Below, piece after piece: positions 52,795 through 63,974 of a DNA stretch of 64,000 nt (position 1 is its first letter; the number at the start of each line of letters is the position of its first letter). The DNA is from Coriobacteriia bacterium (GTDB lineage Bacteria; Actinomycetota; Coriobacteriia; Coriobacteriales; UMGS124). The translations under genes and the position numbers were made by a program. The DNA lies in the NCBI GenBank assembly GCA_018368455.1, contig JAGZEG010000006.1, positions 1 to 64,000 on the forward strand, read 5' to 3'. Under the pieces are notes generated by a model. It made no database searches. It saw nothing but the letters and a program-made list of their open reading frames with translations, and was not told where the DNA came from.

Positions 52795-53838
52795 CTACCC
52801 GAGCAGCGTCAGCGCCTGATCGAGTGTCGTCGCGACCTCAGCCGGCAAGGAGACCGTACCCTCCTGTCTGCGCCCGTCAAGGTCGCGCAGGCTCGCGCGC
52901 GCCGCATCGTCACCGATGCGGGCCAGCGCCTCGATGGCGTAGCGTTGTGTCCAGCAGTCGCCCCCAGCGAGGGCACCCTCCAGTGCGAGCTGGGTGCGCT
53001 CGCGCAGGGCCCCGAGGGGCAGCATCCCGAGCGCCCACACGGCCGTAGCCCGCACGTCCGCCGCAGTCGGGTCTTGCCCCGATGTGTCATCGCTCGCCGC
53101 AGGCCGCGCCACCTCGACGTCCTCCGCGAGCGCGCACGCGAGCTCGACGGCGCGTGCCGCTTCGGGGGCGTCAGCTATCAGCGCCCCGCGCTCGGCATGG
53201 CGCGCCAACCCGTCAAGCGCCGCGACGCGCACGAGCGGGGACTCCGCCCCGTCCTCGGCGCGCGACAGGAGCACGGCCAGCGCGTCGGGCGCGTCGGAGA
53301 GGCCGAGCGAGGCGCAGGCGTTGGCGCGCACCTGGGCGCAGGCGTCCTCGGAGAGCAAAACGAGGGGCTCAACGGCGCGCTCGTCATGCAATGTCCCCAG
53401 CGTAGCGGCCGCGTCGGCGCGCACGCCGTCGTCGGGATCGAACGCCATGACGACCATCGGCGTGAACAGAGCCGCGCGGGCCTCGTCAGAGATGCCGCCA
53501 TGTGCCGCGATGCTCGCCAGCGCAAAGAGCACGCCAGCGCGCACCTCGGCCGACTCGTCGTGAACGCGCCCCAGCAGCGACGGCACGGCCGCGGGATCGG
53601 CGACGCGGCCCAGAGCCTGGCAGGCAAGCACGCGCACGCCCTCGACGGCGTCCTCGAGCAGTTCGCACAGGACGGCCGTCGCCTCCGGCACACCGAGGCT
53701 TCCCAGCGCGATGGCGACGCTCTTGCGCACGCGAGGATCGCCCTCGTGCGCCAAGGCAGCCAGGGCCTCCACCCGCTGCGCCGGCGTCATCTGAGCCGCG
53801 CTTTCACTACCTGCGCCCGCCACCTGGTCCCGATCCAT
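52795..53838 (-). CDS. HEAT-repeat protein
   Basis: A 347-aa cytoplasmic alpha-solenoid with about eight degenerate HEAT/PBS-lyase-type repeats. Each is of the form DPRVRKSVAIALGSLGVPEA, SAEVRAGVLFALASIA or DDGVRADAAATLGTL. These repeats mediate protein-protein contact; related proteins act in phycobilin or cofactor attachment and signalling, but no partner is evident here. GGAGGAG six nt before 53838 sets the start. Confidence 0.8.
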   Translation of the reverse strand: MDRDQVAGAGSESAAQMTPAQRVEALAALAHEGDPRVRKSVAIALGSLGVPEATAVLCELLEDAVEGVRVLACQALGRVADPAAVPSLLGRVHDESAEVRAGVLFALASIAAHGGISDEARAALFTPMVVMAFDPDDGVRADAAATLGTLHDERAVEPLVLLSEDACAQVRANACASLGLSDAPDALAVLLSRAEDGAESPLVRVAALDGLARHAERGALIADAPEAARAVELACALAEDVEVARPAASDDTSGQDPTAADVRATAVWALGMLPLGALRERTQLALEGALAGGDCWTQRYAIEALARIGDDAARASLRDLDGRRQEGTVSLPAEVATTLDQALTLLG

Positions 53839-53944
53839 ATGCGCTCCTCCCCCATCCATGCGCTCAACGGCTCCGCATCCTACCCGATACCCGCCCATCC
53901 CGCTAGCACAGGACAGCTTGACGACATGTCCGCAGGCAAGCACG

Positions 53945-53984
53945 AAAAAGGGCCCGCACGCTTGCACCCAAGCGTGCGGGCCCA
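53945..53984 (-). terminator. Intrinsic terminator of the dnaK-clpB operon
   Basis: GGGCCCGCACGCTTG (53950-53964) pairs perfectly with its complement at 53969-53983. On the minus strand it is followed by TTTTTCG, 35 nt after the clpB stop. Confidence 0.9.
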
Positions 53985-54018
53985 AATCATACGCACGATC
54001 GCATCGTGCCGGACGTGG

Positions 54019-56691
54019 TTACTCCACGGAGTCGGGCTCGACGGGAATCTCTCCCCGATCGCGACCCTCCCCGCCGCGCGCGGCCTTAGCGGCCTCGGAG
54101 GCCGCGTCGTCTCGCGTCACGACGATCTCGCCGTTCTCGTCGGCGTCCACGAGCACGACGTCGCCCTCGCCGACCACGCCGTCGATGATGAGGTTCGCGA
54201 TCCCATCGACAACCTTGGCCTGGATGAGGCGACGCAGCGGGCGAGCGCCGAACACCGGGTCGAGGCCGCCCAGGGCCAGCGACCCCATGGCGCCGGGCGT
54301 CACCTTCATCGTGATGCGGTCGCGCTCGAGGCGGTCGCGAACGTCTTCAAGCTGGATGTCCACGATCTTCTCGATGTCGTCGAGTCCCAGCGAGTTGAAC
54401 ATCACGATGTCGTCGATACGGTTGAGGAACTCGGGCTTGAACGTCGCGTGCAACACCTTGTCGACGTTCTCGCGCACCTGATCCCTGTCGCCGCCCTTCG
54501 CCCCTTCGAGGATGAACTGCGACCCCGCGTTGCTCGTCATGATGACGATGGCGTTCTTGAAGCTCACGACGCGGCCCTGGCCGTCGGTAAGCCGTCCGTC
54601 ATCGAGCACTTGGAGCAGCACGTTGAACACGTCGGGGTGCGCCTTCTCCAGCTCGTCGAGCAGGATGACGGAGTACGGGTGCCGGCGTACGGCCTCGGTG
54701 AGCTGACCGCCCTCGTCGTAGCCCACGTATCCCGGAGGCGCACCGATGAGCCGCTGCACGGAGAACTTCTCCATGTACTCGGACATGTCGATGCGGACCA
54801 TGGCCTTCTCGTCGTCGAACAGGCACTCTGCCAGAGCCTTGGCCAGCTCCGTCTTGCCGACACCCGTCGGGCCGAGGAACAGGAAGCTGCCCAGCGGGCG
54901 GTTCGGGTCGGACAGGCCCGCGCGGCTGCGACGCACGGCAGCGGCCACGGCGTGCACGGCCTCGTTCTGCCCAATGACGCGCTCGTGCAGGTTGTCCTCG
55001 AGGTGGCGTAGCTTGTCCATGTCACCCTGCATCATCTTGGACACAGGCACGCCCGTCCAGTGGCTCACGACCTCGGCAATCTCGTCGGGCGTGACCTCCT
55101 CCTTCAGGATGCCACCGCTTTCCTGCTTGGCGCGCAGACGCTCCTCAGCGTCGTGGTACTGCTTCTCGAGAGCCGGGATCGTCGCGTAGCGCAGCTCAGA
55201 GGCGCGGCGCAGGTCGCCCTCGCGCGTCGCGCGCTCCTCCTCGGTCTTAGCGTCGTCGATCTGGCTCTTGAGCTGCTGCACCTGGTCGATGACGTTCTTC
55301 TCGTTCTGCCAGGCGGCCTTCATGCCGTCGAGCTTCTCCTGCGTCTGAGCGATCTCCTGCCGCAGCGTGGCCAGACGCTCCTTGGAGGCATCGTCGTCCT
55401 CCTTCATGAGCGCCTGCTCCTCGATCTGCATCTGCGTGAGCTGGCGGTCGACAGCGTCGATGTCGCTCGGCATGCTATCGAGCTCCATGCGCAGGCGGCT
55501 CGCCGCCTCGTCCACGAGGTCGATGGCCTTGTCGGGCAGGAAGCGATCCGTGATGTAGCGGTCGGAGAGCTGCGCCGCTGCCACGAGGGCGGAGTCGGTG
55601 ATTCGTACGCCGTGGTGGATCTCGTACTTCTCCTTGATGCCACGCAGGATGGAGATCGTGTCCTCGACGTTAGGCTGGTCGACCATGACGGGCTGGAAGC
55701 GGCGGGCGAGTGCCTGGTCCTTCTCGATGTACTTGCGGTACTCGTCGAGCGTCGTCGCGCCGATGGCGTGCAGCTCACCGCGGGCCAACGCCGGCTTCAG
55801 GATGTTGCTCGCGTCCATGGAGCCCTCGGTGGCACCGGCGCCCACGATGGTGTGCAGCTCGTCGATGAACAGGATGACCTGGCCGTTAGCCTGCTGCACC
55901 TCCTTGAGTACGCTCTTGAGACGGTCCTCGAACTCGCCGCGGTACTTGGCACCGGCCACAAGCGCGCTCATGTCGAGCTCGACGAGCTCGTGGTCCTTGA
56001 GCGTCGAGGGGACGTCGCCGGCGACGATGCGCTGCGCCAGCCCCTCGACGATGGCTGTCTTGCCGACGCCGGGCTCGCCGATGAGCACGGGGTTGTTCTT
56101 CGTGCGGCGGCTCAGCACCTGCACGGTGCGGCGGATCTCCTCGACGCGGCCGATGACCGGGTCGAGCTTGCCCTGGCGCGCCATATCCGTCACGTTGCGC
56201 CCGTAGGACTTGAGCGCCTCGAACTGCGGCTTGGCGTCGGCCGACGTCACCCGGCTGTCGCCACGCAGCTGATCGTAGGCCTCCTCGACGCGCTTGCGCG
56301 TGATGCCGGCGTTGGCCAGGATCTGGCCGCACGAACCCTTGTCGTCGGACAGGGCGATGAGCAGGTGCTCCGTCGTCACGAACTGGTCGCCCATCTTCGT
56401 GGCGACCTTCTCGGCAGCGTTGAGCACCTTCACGAGCTCGTTGGACATGCCGACCTGCACGTCGCCGTCGACGCGTGGCAGCGTATTGATGAGGGCGTCG
56501 GCCTGTGCCTTGAGCTGCGCGGGGTCGGCCCCGACGCGTTCGATGATGGCGGACAGGTTGCGCTCGCCCGAGTCAAGCAGGGCCTTGAGCAGGTGCACCG
56601 GCGCGACCTGCGACGCGCTGGCGTCGCTCGCGATGCCGATGGCCCCCTGCAAGGCCTCCTGCGATGTCATAGCAAACTTATCAAGCCTCAT
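54019..56691 (-). CDS. clpB: ATP-dependent disaggregase ClpB
   Basis: An 890-aa Hsp100. An N-terminal Clp_N domain (TSQEALQGAIGIASD) is followed by AAA domain 1 (GEPGVGKTAIVEGLAQRI, VILFIDELHTIVGAG). Then come the middle coiled coil (about 410-530) and AAA domain 2 (FLFLGPTGVGKTELAKALAE, VILLDELEKAHPDVFN). It works with DnaK-DnaJ-GrpE to rescue aggregates. The ATG overlaps the hspR stop as ATGA. It is the last gene of the heat-shock operon. Confidence 0.97.
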   Translation of the reverse strand: MRLDKFAMTSQEALQGAIGIASDASASQVAPVHLLKALLDSGERNLSAIIERVGADPAQLKAQADALINTLPRVDGDVQVGMSNELVKVLNAAEKVATKMGDQFVTTEHLLIALSDDKGSCGQILANAGITRKRVEEAYDQLRGDSRVTSADAKPQFEALKSYGRNVTDMARQGKLDPVIGRVEEIRRTVQVLSRRTKNNPVLIGEPGVGKTAIVEGLAQRIVAGDVPSTLKDHELVELDMSALVAGAKYRGEFEDRLKSVLKEVQQANGQVILFIDELHTIVGAGATEGSMDASNILKPALARGELHAIGATTLDEYRKYIEKDQALARRFQPVMVDQPNVEDTISILRGIKEKYEIHHGVRITDSALVAAAQLSDRYITDRFLPDKAIDLVDEAASRLRMELDSMPSDIDAVDRQLTQMQIEEQALMKEDDDASKERLATLRQEIAQTQEKLDGMKAAWQNEKNVIDQVQQLKSQIDDAKTEEERATREGDLRRASELRYATIPALEKQYHDAEERLRAKQESGGILKEEVTPDEIAEVVSHWTGVPVSKMMQGDMDKLRHLEDNLHERVIGQNEAVHAVAAAVRRSRAGLSDPNRPLGSFLFLGPTGVGKTELAKALAECLFDDEKAMVRIDMSEYMEKFSVQRLIGAPPGYVGYDEGGQLTEAVRRHPYSVILLDELEKAHPDVFNVLLQVLDDGRLTDGQGRVVSFKNAIVIMTSNAGSQFILEGAKGGDRDQVRENVDKVLHATFKPEFLNRIDDIVMFNSLGLDDIEKIVDIQLEDVRDRLERDRITMKVTPGAMGSLALGGLDPVFGARPLRRLIQAKVVDGIANLIIDGVVGEGDVVLVDADENGEIVVTRDDAASEAAKAARGGEGRDRGEIPVEPDSVE

Positions 56692-57146
56692 GCTTCAACC
56701 TCCTCTTCGTGCTGAGGGGCATCATCGGCGAGCACGCCGGAGCGCTCTCCCAGAAGGCGCCGTAGGTTGGCCTTGGGATCGGACCCCTCGTAGGGCATGA
56801 GCGCCGTGATGGTCTCGCGCATCCGGTACTCGTGCACTTGCTCCTTCAGGCTCTTGATCTCGGCCCGGAGCTTCTCTATCTCGGCGTCGCGCTCGTCCAT
56901 CTGTGTGCGCATGTCCAGGATGCGCACGACGCCCGCCAGGTTGATGCCCTCGTCTGTGAGCCGCCCGATGAGATCGAGCCGCTCGATGTCGGCCTGCGAG
57001 TACAGGCGCGTGTTGCCCGACGAGCGCTGCGGACTCACAAGGCCCTTGCTCTCGTAGATGCGCAGCGTCTGCGGGTGCATACCCGTAAGCTCTGCCGCAA
57101 CGGAGATCATGTACAGCGGTCGGTTGCGCGCGTCTTCCTCGCCCAT
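56688..57146 (-). CDS. hspR: HspR heat-shock repressor (MerR family)
   Basis: A 152-aa regulator. The MerR helix-turn-helix (LYMISVAAELTGMHPQTLRI, then YESKGLVSPQRSSGNTRLYS) and a coiled coil (RDAEIEKLRAEIKSLKEQ) match actinobacterial HspR. HspR binds HAIR operators with DnaK as corepressor. The position between dnaJ and clpB in the same operon is typical. No good HAIR copy was found upstream of dnaK. Confidence 0.93.
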   Translation of the reverse strand: MGEEDARNRPLYMISVAAELTGMHPQTLRIYESKGLVSPQRSSGNTRLYSQADIERLDLIGRLTDEGINLAGVVRILDMRTQMDERDAEIEKLRAEIKSLKEQVHEYRMRETITALMPYEGSDPKANLRRLLGERSGVLADDAPQHEEEVEA

Positions 57147-57149
57147 GGC

Positions 57150-58103
57150 CTATCGCCCCTCTCTGATGGCTGCGCGCAGATCGCGCGTGTCACGATCGCG
57201 CAGGCGCGTCAGGGCGTCGCGCTCTTCCGGCGTCAGGTCGGTCGGAACCTGTACCTGCACACTCACGTAGAACGCGCCCGTCGAGCCGGCACGCTTCACA
57301 TCGGGGGCGCCCAGGCCCTTGAAGCGGAATATCTTGCCCGACTGCGTGCCGGCCGGAATCTTGACGCGCAACGTCTCGCCGTTGGGTGCCGGCACGTTCA
57401 CCTCAGCGCCCAGCGCGGCCTCGTAGATGCTCACGGGCAGCGTCATGCGCACGTCAGCGCCGTCGCGCGTGTAGAACGGGTGCGAGCCAACGTGCGTTGT
57501 GACGACGAGGTCGCCGCGCATGCCGCCGTTGGCGCCAAACTCGCCGCGACCCTTGTAGCGCAGACGCCCGCCGTCGACGGCGCCAGCCGGGATCTTGACG
57601 GACAGGCTCTCCGTCTGGCCCGTCGACGGCACGCGATACGTGACCTTGCGCACGGTGCCCGTCAGGGCGTCGGCGAACGGAACCTCGACAGACATCGTGA
57701 GGTCGGCGCCACGGCTCGGACGGGGCTGACCCCACCCGTTGAAGCCGGCGAAGCCCGTGTCCTGCGGATTCCACTCCGTGCCGAACGCGCCCTCGCCGCG
57801 CAGGATGGAATCGATGATGGACTGCCAGTCCATGCCGCCCATGCCGCCCATGCCCGCGCCGCCCGCGCCGGGGCGGCCGCCGCCCATGAACGCGCCGTAC
57901 TTGAGCACCTGGTCGTACTCGGCGCGCTTCTTCGGATCGGACAGCACGTCGTACGCCTGGCTTATCTTCTTGAAGGTCTCCGCGTCGCCGCCGGCATCGG
58001 GGTGGTACTTGACGGCAAGCTTGCGAAACGCCTTCTTGATGTCGTCATCGGAAGCGTCCTTTGCCACGCCAAGTATCTCATAGAGGTTCTGCTCCTGTGC
58101 CAT
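57150..58103 (-). CDS. dnaJ: DnaJ-family co-chaperone without zinc finger (CbpA-like)
   Basis: A 317-aa Hsp40. The J domain (LYEILGVAKDASDDDIKKAF, KYHPDAGGDAETFKKI) has its HPD motif intact. A Gly/Met-rich linker (about 73-92) follows, then the two beta-barrel client domains. The CxxCxGxG zinc repeats are missing, so it is a class B protein. GGGAGG supports the start at 58103. HspR begins three nt after its stop. Confidence 0.93.
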   Translation of the reverse strand: MAQEQNLYEILGVAKDASDDDIKKAFRKLAVKYHPDAGGDAETFKKISQAYDVLSDPKKRAEYDQVLKYGAFMGGGRPGAGGAGMGGMGGMDWQSIIDSILRGEGAFGTEWNPQDTGFAGFNGWGQPRPSRGADLTMSVEVPFADALTGTVRKVTYRVPSTGQTESLSVKIPAGAVDGGRLRYKGRGEFGANGGMRGDLVVTTHVGSHPFYTRDGADVRMTLPVSIYEAALGAEVNVPAPNGETLRVKIPAGTQSGKIFRFKGLGAPDVKRAGSTGAFYVSVQVQVPTDLTPEERDALTRLRDRDTRDLRAAIREGR

Positions 58104-58176
58104 GTGCCGCGCGCCTCCCTTCCTTGTCTGGTAGCTTGTGCGGATCCGAAGCGGGTCCGCGCCCCTCATGCAAGAA

Positions 58177-58205
58177 CCGCGCCGGACAACCCTCGTCCGA
58201 CGCGG
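58177..58205 (-). repeat. Hairpin between grpE and dnaJ
   Basis: CCGCGCCGGAC (58177-58187) pairs with GTCCGACGCGG (58195-58205) with one mismatch, followed on the minus strand by TTCTTG. It could attenuate or process the operon mRNA so that dnaJ-hspR-clpB are made less than dnaK-grpE. Confidence 0.45.
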
Positions 58206-58247
58206 CCCTGTTCGTTCGTGCGGGAATGCCTTCGCGCGTCGAGCGTG

Positions 58248-59015
58248 CTACTCGGCGTCGGAGGCGTCCTTCGCGTCGCCGGACGCGTCAGCGGGGCGGC
58301 TCGGGCCTCCCGTCGTCACCGTCACCATCGCGGTGCGGATGACGCGGTCGCCCATGCGATAGCCCTTCTGGTAAACGTCGCGTACGGTCTCGTCGTACGC
58401 GTCAGCGTCCTCGACGTGGGCCACCGCCTGGTGCTCGTTCATGTCGAAGGGCTGGCCCACCGGGTTGATGGCCTCGACGCCCTCGCGCGCCAGCACGTCG
58501 ACGAGCTTGGCGTGCATGGCACGCACGCCGTCGACGAACTGGGCGAACTCGCCCTCGGGCTGAGACTTGTCTGCGTGGTCAATCGCACGCTCGATGTCAT
58601 CGACGACCGGCAGCAGCTTCGTCACGAGCGCCTCGGCGGCACGGGCGCGCTCGCTCTCGCGCTCGCGGGCCGTGCGCTTGCGGTAGTTGTCCCACTCGGC
58701 CTCCAGGCGAAGGCAGCGATCCTTGGCAGCCTGCGCGTCAGCGCGAGCAGCCTCGAGATCGGCCAGCGAGAACACCTCATCGTCGGCCTTGGCCTTCTTC
58801 TTGCCCTTCTTGTCAGAGCGGGGGTCAATCGTCTCAAACTCGGCGTCAAGCACCTCGTCCCCGTCGGTCGCGGCAGCGTCGGCGTCATCCGCCGGCTGGG
58901 CGGCCGCCCGCTCCTGCTCGGAGCAGGCGGCACCCTCATCGCACGGCGTCCGGTCGGCAGCCGCGTCCCGCTCGGGGGTCTTCTCCTCGTCAGGATCTAC
59001 GACTTCGACCTTCAT
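58248..59015 (-). CDS. grpE: Nucleotide exchange factor GrpE
   Basis: A 255-aa protein. A disordered acidic N-terminus (~80 residues, longer than usual) precedes the coiled coil (LEAEWDNYRKRTARERESER) and the beta domain (GQPFDMNEHQAVAHVEDAD, GYRMGDRVIRTAMVTV). It releases ADP from DnaK. It starts two nt after the dnaK stop with AAGGAG, which lies inside the dnaK 3' end. Confidence 0.96.
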   Translation of the reverse strand: MKVEVVDPDEEKTPERDAAADRTPCDEGAACSEQERAAAQPADDADAAATDGDEVLDAEFETIDPRSDKKGKKKAKADDEVFSLADLEAARADAQAAKDRCLRLEAEWDNYRKRTARERESERARAAEALVTKLLPVVDDIERAIDHADKSQPEGEFAQFVDGVRAMHAKLVDVLAREGVEAINPVGQPFDMNEHQAVAHVEDADAYDETVRDVYQKGYRMGDRVIRTAMVTVTTGGPSRPADASGDAKDASDAE

Positions 59016-59017
59016 GA

Positions 59018-60937
<1,920 letters not shown>

Positions 60938-60969
60938 GGTGTGTGCATCCTTTCAGTCTACTCGTGCGA

Positions 60970-61005
60970 GCCCCGCGGGGATCTGCGTGCCTGTCCCTGC
61001 GGGGC
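60970..61005 (-). promoter_or_regulatory. Hairpin in the dnaK 5' leader
   Basis: GCCCCGCGGGGA (60970-60981) pairs with TCCCTGCGGGGC (60994-61005), one mismatch, 33 nt before the dnaK ATG. AT-rich sequence at 61025-61085 (TATAAG, TATAGT on the minus strand) is the likely promoter region. The rest of the gap to 61368 shows no gene. Confidence 0.45.
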
Positions 61006-61368
61006 CGTCCTTTGTTCTGACTCGCTTATATCCGCTCACACGGCAAACTATACAATATCTAAGTGTCCACATGATAAGTTTTCTACGAACAGGCGCACCA
61101 GCTGCGGCTTAGGCGCAAAAGCCCTGTCAGAGCGCCGTAAGACCGACGTCAGAGGCGCCCGTTTCGTCACGGGGCCTCCACATCGACCTGCCCTTCCTCT
61201 TAAACCTGCTTCAAGTTGCCGGCTTTTCTCGCATGTGGCTTGTGCCGGCCGGGAAAAATGCTATACGTAGTCGCGCCGCACGACAGGGCGTGAGACGTCG
61301 GGCACCCGCCCGGCATGAAAAGGGAGGCCGGCGCCGCGTGCCCCGGCTTGAAGGAGAGGAGAGCGGAC

Positions 61369-61563
61369 ATGCCGCAGCCTATCATTGACACGGACGAGTG
61401 CACCGCCTGCGGTTCTTGCGTGGATGCGTGCCCCATGGGCGTCCTGGACATCGAGGACGAGGTGGCGAAGGTCGTCGACGAGGAGTCCTGCATCGCGTGC
61501 GACTCCTGCCTGGAGTCCTGCCCGTCCGGTGCCATCACCGAGATCTCTGACGACGAGGACTAA
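61369..61563 (+). CDS. 2[4Fe-4S] ferredoxin
   Basis: A 64-aa low-potential electron carrier with the two cluster motifs CTACGSCVDACP and CIACDSCLESCP and an acidic C-terminus. It is a clostridial-type ferredoxin and a plausible partner of the vor oxidoreductase, though 27 kb away. AGGAGAGG upstream and a strong terminator downstream make it a single-gene unit. Confidence 0.95.
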   Translation: MPQPIIDTDECTACGSCVDACPMGVLDIEDEVAKVVDEESCIACDSCLESCPSGAITEISDDED

Positions 61564-61612
61564 GCACACGCAAGCGCATGGGCAGGCCTTCCCGCCTGCC
61601 TTGGGACGCACG

Positions 61613-61665
61613 GGGCGGGGCAGACAGGACGCGACACGCGGCTTCGTCTGCCCCGCCCCTTTTTC
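61613..61665 (+). terminator. Intrinsic terminator of the ferredoxin gene
   Basis: GGGGCGGGGCAGAC pairs with GTCTGCCCCGCCCC, followed by TTTTTCG. Confidence 0.9.
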
Positions 61666-61778
61666 GTGAGGCGTGACAGATCCGGCACGAGCGCGCGCAT
61701 CTTATATATGGGAGTGACGCGGAGCCGGGTCGGGTTGAGCCCAGCTTGGCCGGGCTTGACCGTCGCGCCCGGGCCAAT

Positions 61779-62025
61779 TCGCACGGTTGTGCTGGATCTT
61801 GCAAGCAGGCGCCCCAAATTTGGGCGCGGATTGCAGTTATGCAAGGTTTGCGCCCATGAGATGTGGGACTGCAGAGAAGGATACGAGACCTGCAAGCCGC
61901 TGACCTGCGGCTTTGTCTCGCACCACCCGCACGCGCCCTTCGCGGGCACCCGAATAACATCGCACAACCGCAAGGCGCGCCCAAATATGAGGCCCGGTTT
62001 TGCAAAAACCCGCACAAACGAAAAA
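61779..62025. repeat. Four-copy 25-bp repeat palindrome, family 1, 49-50-bp pitch
   Basis: Cores at 61779-61803 and 61828-61852 (49 bp apart); inverted cores at 61951-61975 and 62001-62025 (50 bp apart). They contain CGGTTGTGC, CAGTTATGC or inverted GCACAACCG. The centre carries a strong hairpin: CGAGAC and AAGCCGC pair with GCGGCTT and GTCTCG. It lies between the convergent ferredoxin and UDG-like genes. Confidence 0.8.
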
Positions 62026-62074
62026 AACGGCCGGACTGGGCGCGCGTGTCAGCCCACACTCCGGGCCGCGACCC

Positions 62075-62764
62075 CTACAGCGGATCGCCGAGCGGGGGCA
62101 CGCGCTTCAGGCGGTCCCACATGATCCGCTTGGCAGCCGGATCCCCCAGCGCGTCGGCAAAGCCGCCCAGCGCGATGAAGCGCCGCCCCCGCACGCGCAC
62201 GACCTCGCCGGGCGCGAGCGGCGCGTCGACAGCATACGCGCCGCGCAATGCGCGCGCCGCCTTGTCGTCGAGCGCGATGACGAGCTCGGGGTCCACGACC
62301 TCGATGGCCCACGCGAGGTCGTCGGGCTCAGCCGGCGCCCAGGGACGGCCGGCAGCGCGCACGTCCGTCGACAGCGCAGCCCAACAGTCATCGGGGTAGC
62401 CCAGCGCGGCGAGCGCCGATGTCAGCGCCGCGCCGTCGGGCCCTCCCAACAGCAGGCCCCCGTCGCGCTCGGCGTCAGACAGCTCCCCTTTCAGCAGACA
62501 CACCTGGGCAAACGCCTGCCCGCGCGCCGCAAAGCCCGCCTGCTCGAGCTCGAGCGCCTCCTCGCGCGTGCGCTCAAGACAGTCGCGGGCCATCTGGGGG
62601 GACACGCGGCGCACGTCGCGGGCAGAGCGCTCGGCAGCGGCTCGCTCGTCGCGAGCAGAGGGTCGCGCGCCCGTCCCCGTTTGGCCGGAACTCGACCAGG
62701 AAACGCGCACGTCACGCATGTCGGCCGCCTCGCCCGCTGCCACGTAACCGCTCCGATACGCCAT
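62075..62764 (-). CDS. Uracil-DNA glycosylase-like fold protein, divergent
   Basis: A 229-aa protein. The C-terminal ~140 residues read like a degenerate UDG-superfamily domain: CLLKGELSDAERDGGLLLGG, SALAALGYPDDCWAALSTD, EVVDPELVIALDDKAARALR and the closing GDPAAKRIMWDRLKRV. The active-site motifs of families 1-5 are not recognisable, so glycosylase activity is doubtful. The N-terminal ~80 residues are polar and Ala/Arg-rich. GAGGAG supports the start at 62764. Confidence 0.5.
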   Translation of the reverse strand: MAYRSGYVAAGEAADMRDVRVSWSSSGQTGTGARPSARDERAAAERSARDVRRVSPQMARDCLERTREEALELEQAGFAARGQAFAQVCLLKGELSDAERDGGLLLGGPDGAALTSALAALGYPDDCWAALSTDVRAAGRPWAPAEPDDLAWAIEVVDPELVIALDDKAARALRGAYAVDAPLAPGEVVRVRGRRFIALGGFADALGDPAAKRIMWDRLKRVPPLGDPL

Positions 62765-63139
62765 CGCGCGCTCTCCTCTCGATCCATCCCAGCTGAGCAC
62801 TCCTCACCCATCTTATCCCCGCGCGCATCCCGGCTTGCCCGGCAAGCGTGCCCCCACAAAACCGCGCCCATGGCACGCGATGTCCCGAAGCCGTGCGCGC
62901 CCCGTCACACTTCGCTCGCGAATGTGTGTTCGCTGTGGTGGAGCATGCCGCCCAACGCAGTCGGAACGTCCCCGTGAATCATCACGACACGCCGGGTATA
63001 AAGGGCAGTGAACGACGCCGGACGACGGATCTCGGCACGTCTGCATCGCCACGATCGCGTGCCGTCGCCCAAGTTCGTGCACACTTTTGACCAAGAAAGT
63101 GTTACGCTATCGCACGCCTCAGTCAGGAAAGGACCAGAC
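62765..63139. other. Divergent gap before the thioredoxin gene
   Basis: Most of it shows no feature. The trxA-proximal end holds the inverted repeat at 63081-63102. Confidence 0.35.
63081..63102 (+). promoter_or_regulatory. Inverted repeat overlapping a TTGACC box upstream of trxA
   Basis: ACACTTT (63081-63087) and AAAGTGT (63096-63102) are perfect inverted copies around 8 bp, overlapping TTGACC (63087-63092). This is a likely operator in the trxA promoter region, although a well-spaced -10 was not seen. Confidence 0.4.
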
Positions 63140-63466
63140 ATGAGCACTCCCATCAGCGTCACCTCCAGCAACTTCGCCGCCGAGGTCGAGCAGTCCCAGA
63201 CCCCCTGCCTCGTCGACTTCTGGGCGTCGTGGTGCGGCCCTTGTCGTGCCCTCTCCCCCGTTGTCGACCAGATTGCCGAAGAGCTGAACGGCCGTATGAA
63301 GGTCTGCAAGTGCAACGTCGAAGAGGCACAGGATCTCGCGCTGCGCTTCAGCGTGATGTCCATCCCCACCCTCATCCTGTTCAAGGATGGCGCTCAGGTG
63401 GAGACAATCGTGGGCGCGGCGCCCAAGGCGAGCATTCTCGCCAAGTTCGAGCCGCACCTGGCGTAA
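63140..63466 (+). CDS. trxA: Thioredoxin
   Basis: A 108-aa disulfide reductase. The active site VDFWASWCGPCRAL is standard, and the cis-Pro loop is MSIPTLILFKDG. Two extra Cys (VCKCNVEE) are seen near residue 56. AAAGGA precedes the ATG at 63140. No thioredoxin reductase gene is adjacent. Confidence 0.96.
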   Translation: MSTPISVTSSNFAAEVEQSQTPCLVDFWASWCGPCRALSPVVDQIAEELNGRMKVCKCNVEEAQDLALRFSVMSIPTLILFKDGAQVETIVGAAPKASILAKFEPHLA

Positions 63467-63558
63467 GGCCGCACCGCTCGGCGCACGTCCGACCGGTCGA
63501 CGCGGCACACACTGCCCCTCGCACACGTGAGGGACGTTCAAGGGAATTGGAGCCCAGC

Positions 63559-63813
63559 ATGTGCACCAATGGTGTCAACACCGCCCAGCTGCAGTCGACC
63601 ATCGACATGATCGACGAGACCGTCGCCCTCATCCGTCGCTGGACGCACAAGTGCTATCACCTCGCTGACGGCGCCCAGATGGATACGGCCGCCGAGCACC
63701 TCAAGAAGGTCCAGTCCATGATGGACGACCTGCGCGCCGAGCTCGATGACACGCGCGAGGCCGTCGAGAAGGACGACAACGCCATTAAGAGCGTCGACGT
63801 CAAGCTCGTCTAG
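63559..63813 (+). CDS. Hypothetical 84-aa helical protein
   Basis: A small all-helical protein (MCTNGVNTAQLQSTIDMIDE, then HLKKVQSMMDDLRAELDDTR) with heptad-like spacing, suggesting a helical hairpin or coiled coil. No family was recognised. GGAG about 8 nt before the ATG supports it. It lies 92 nt after trxA in the same direction and is followed by a terminator. Confidence 0.6.
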   Translation: MCTNGVNTAQLQSTIDMIDETVALIRRWTHKCYHLADGAQMDTAAEHLKKVQSMMDDLRAELDDTREAVEKDDNAIKSVDVKLV

Positions 63814-63865
63814 ACCGCGTATCTGCGCCACCTGGGGTTTCGGCTCCGTGGCGCGTCGCATCGCT

Positions 63866-63904
63866 CGCCCGCATCCCGTCTCTACGCAGGATGCGGGCGT
63901 TTTG
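63866..63904 (+). terminator. Intrinsic terminator after the 84-aa protein gene
   Basis: CGCCCGCATCC (63866-63876) pairs perfectly with GGATGCGGGCG (63889-63899), followed by TTTTG. Confidence 0.88.
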
Positions 63905-63974
63905 CGTCCTGTCCCCGACCTCGGCGGGCCGCCTGCGCAACCCCGCGCCCCACCACCCCGCGAACGGAGTTCCC

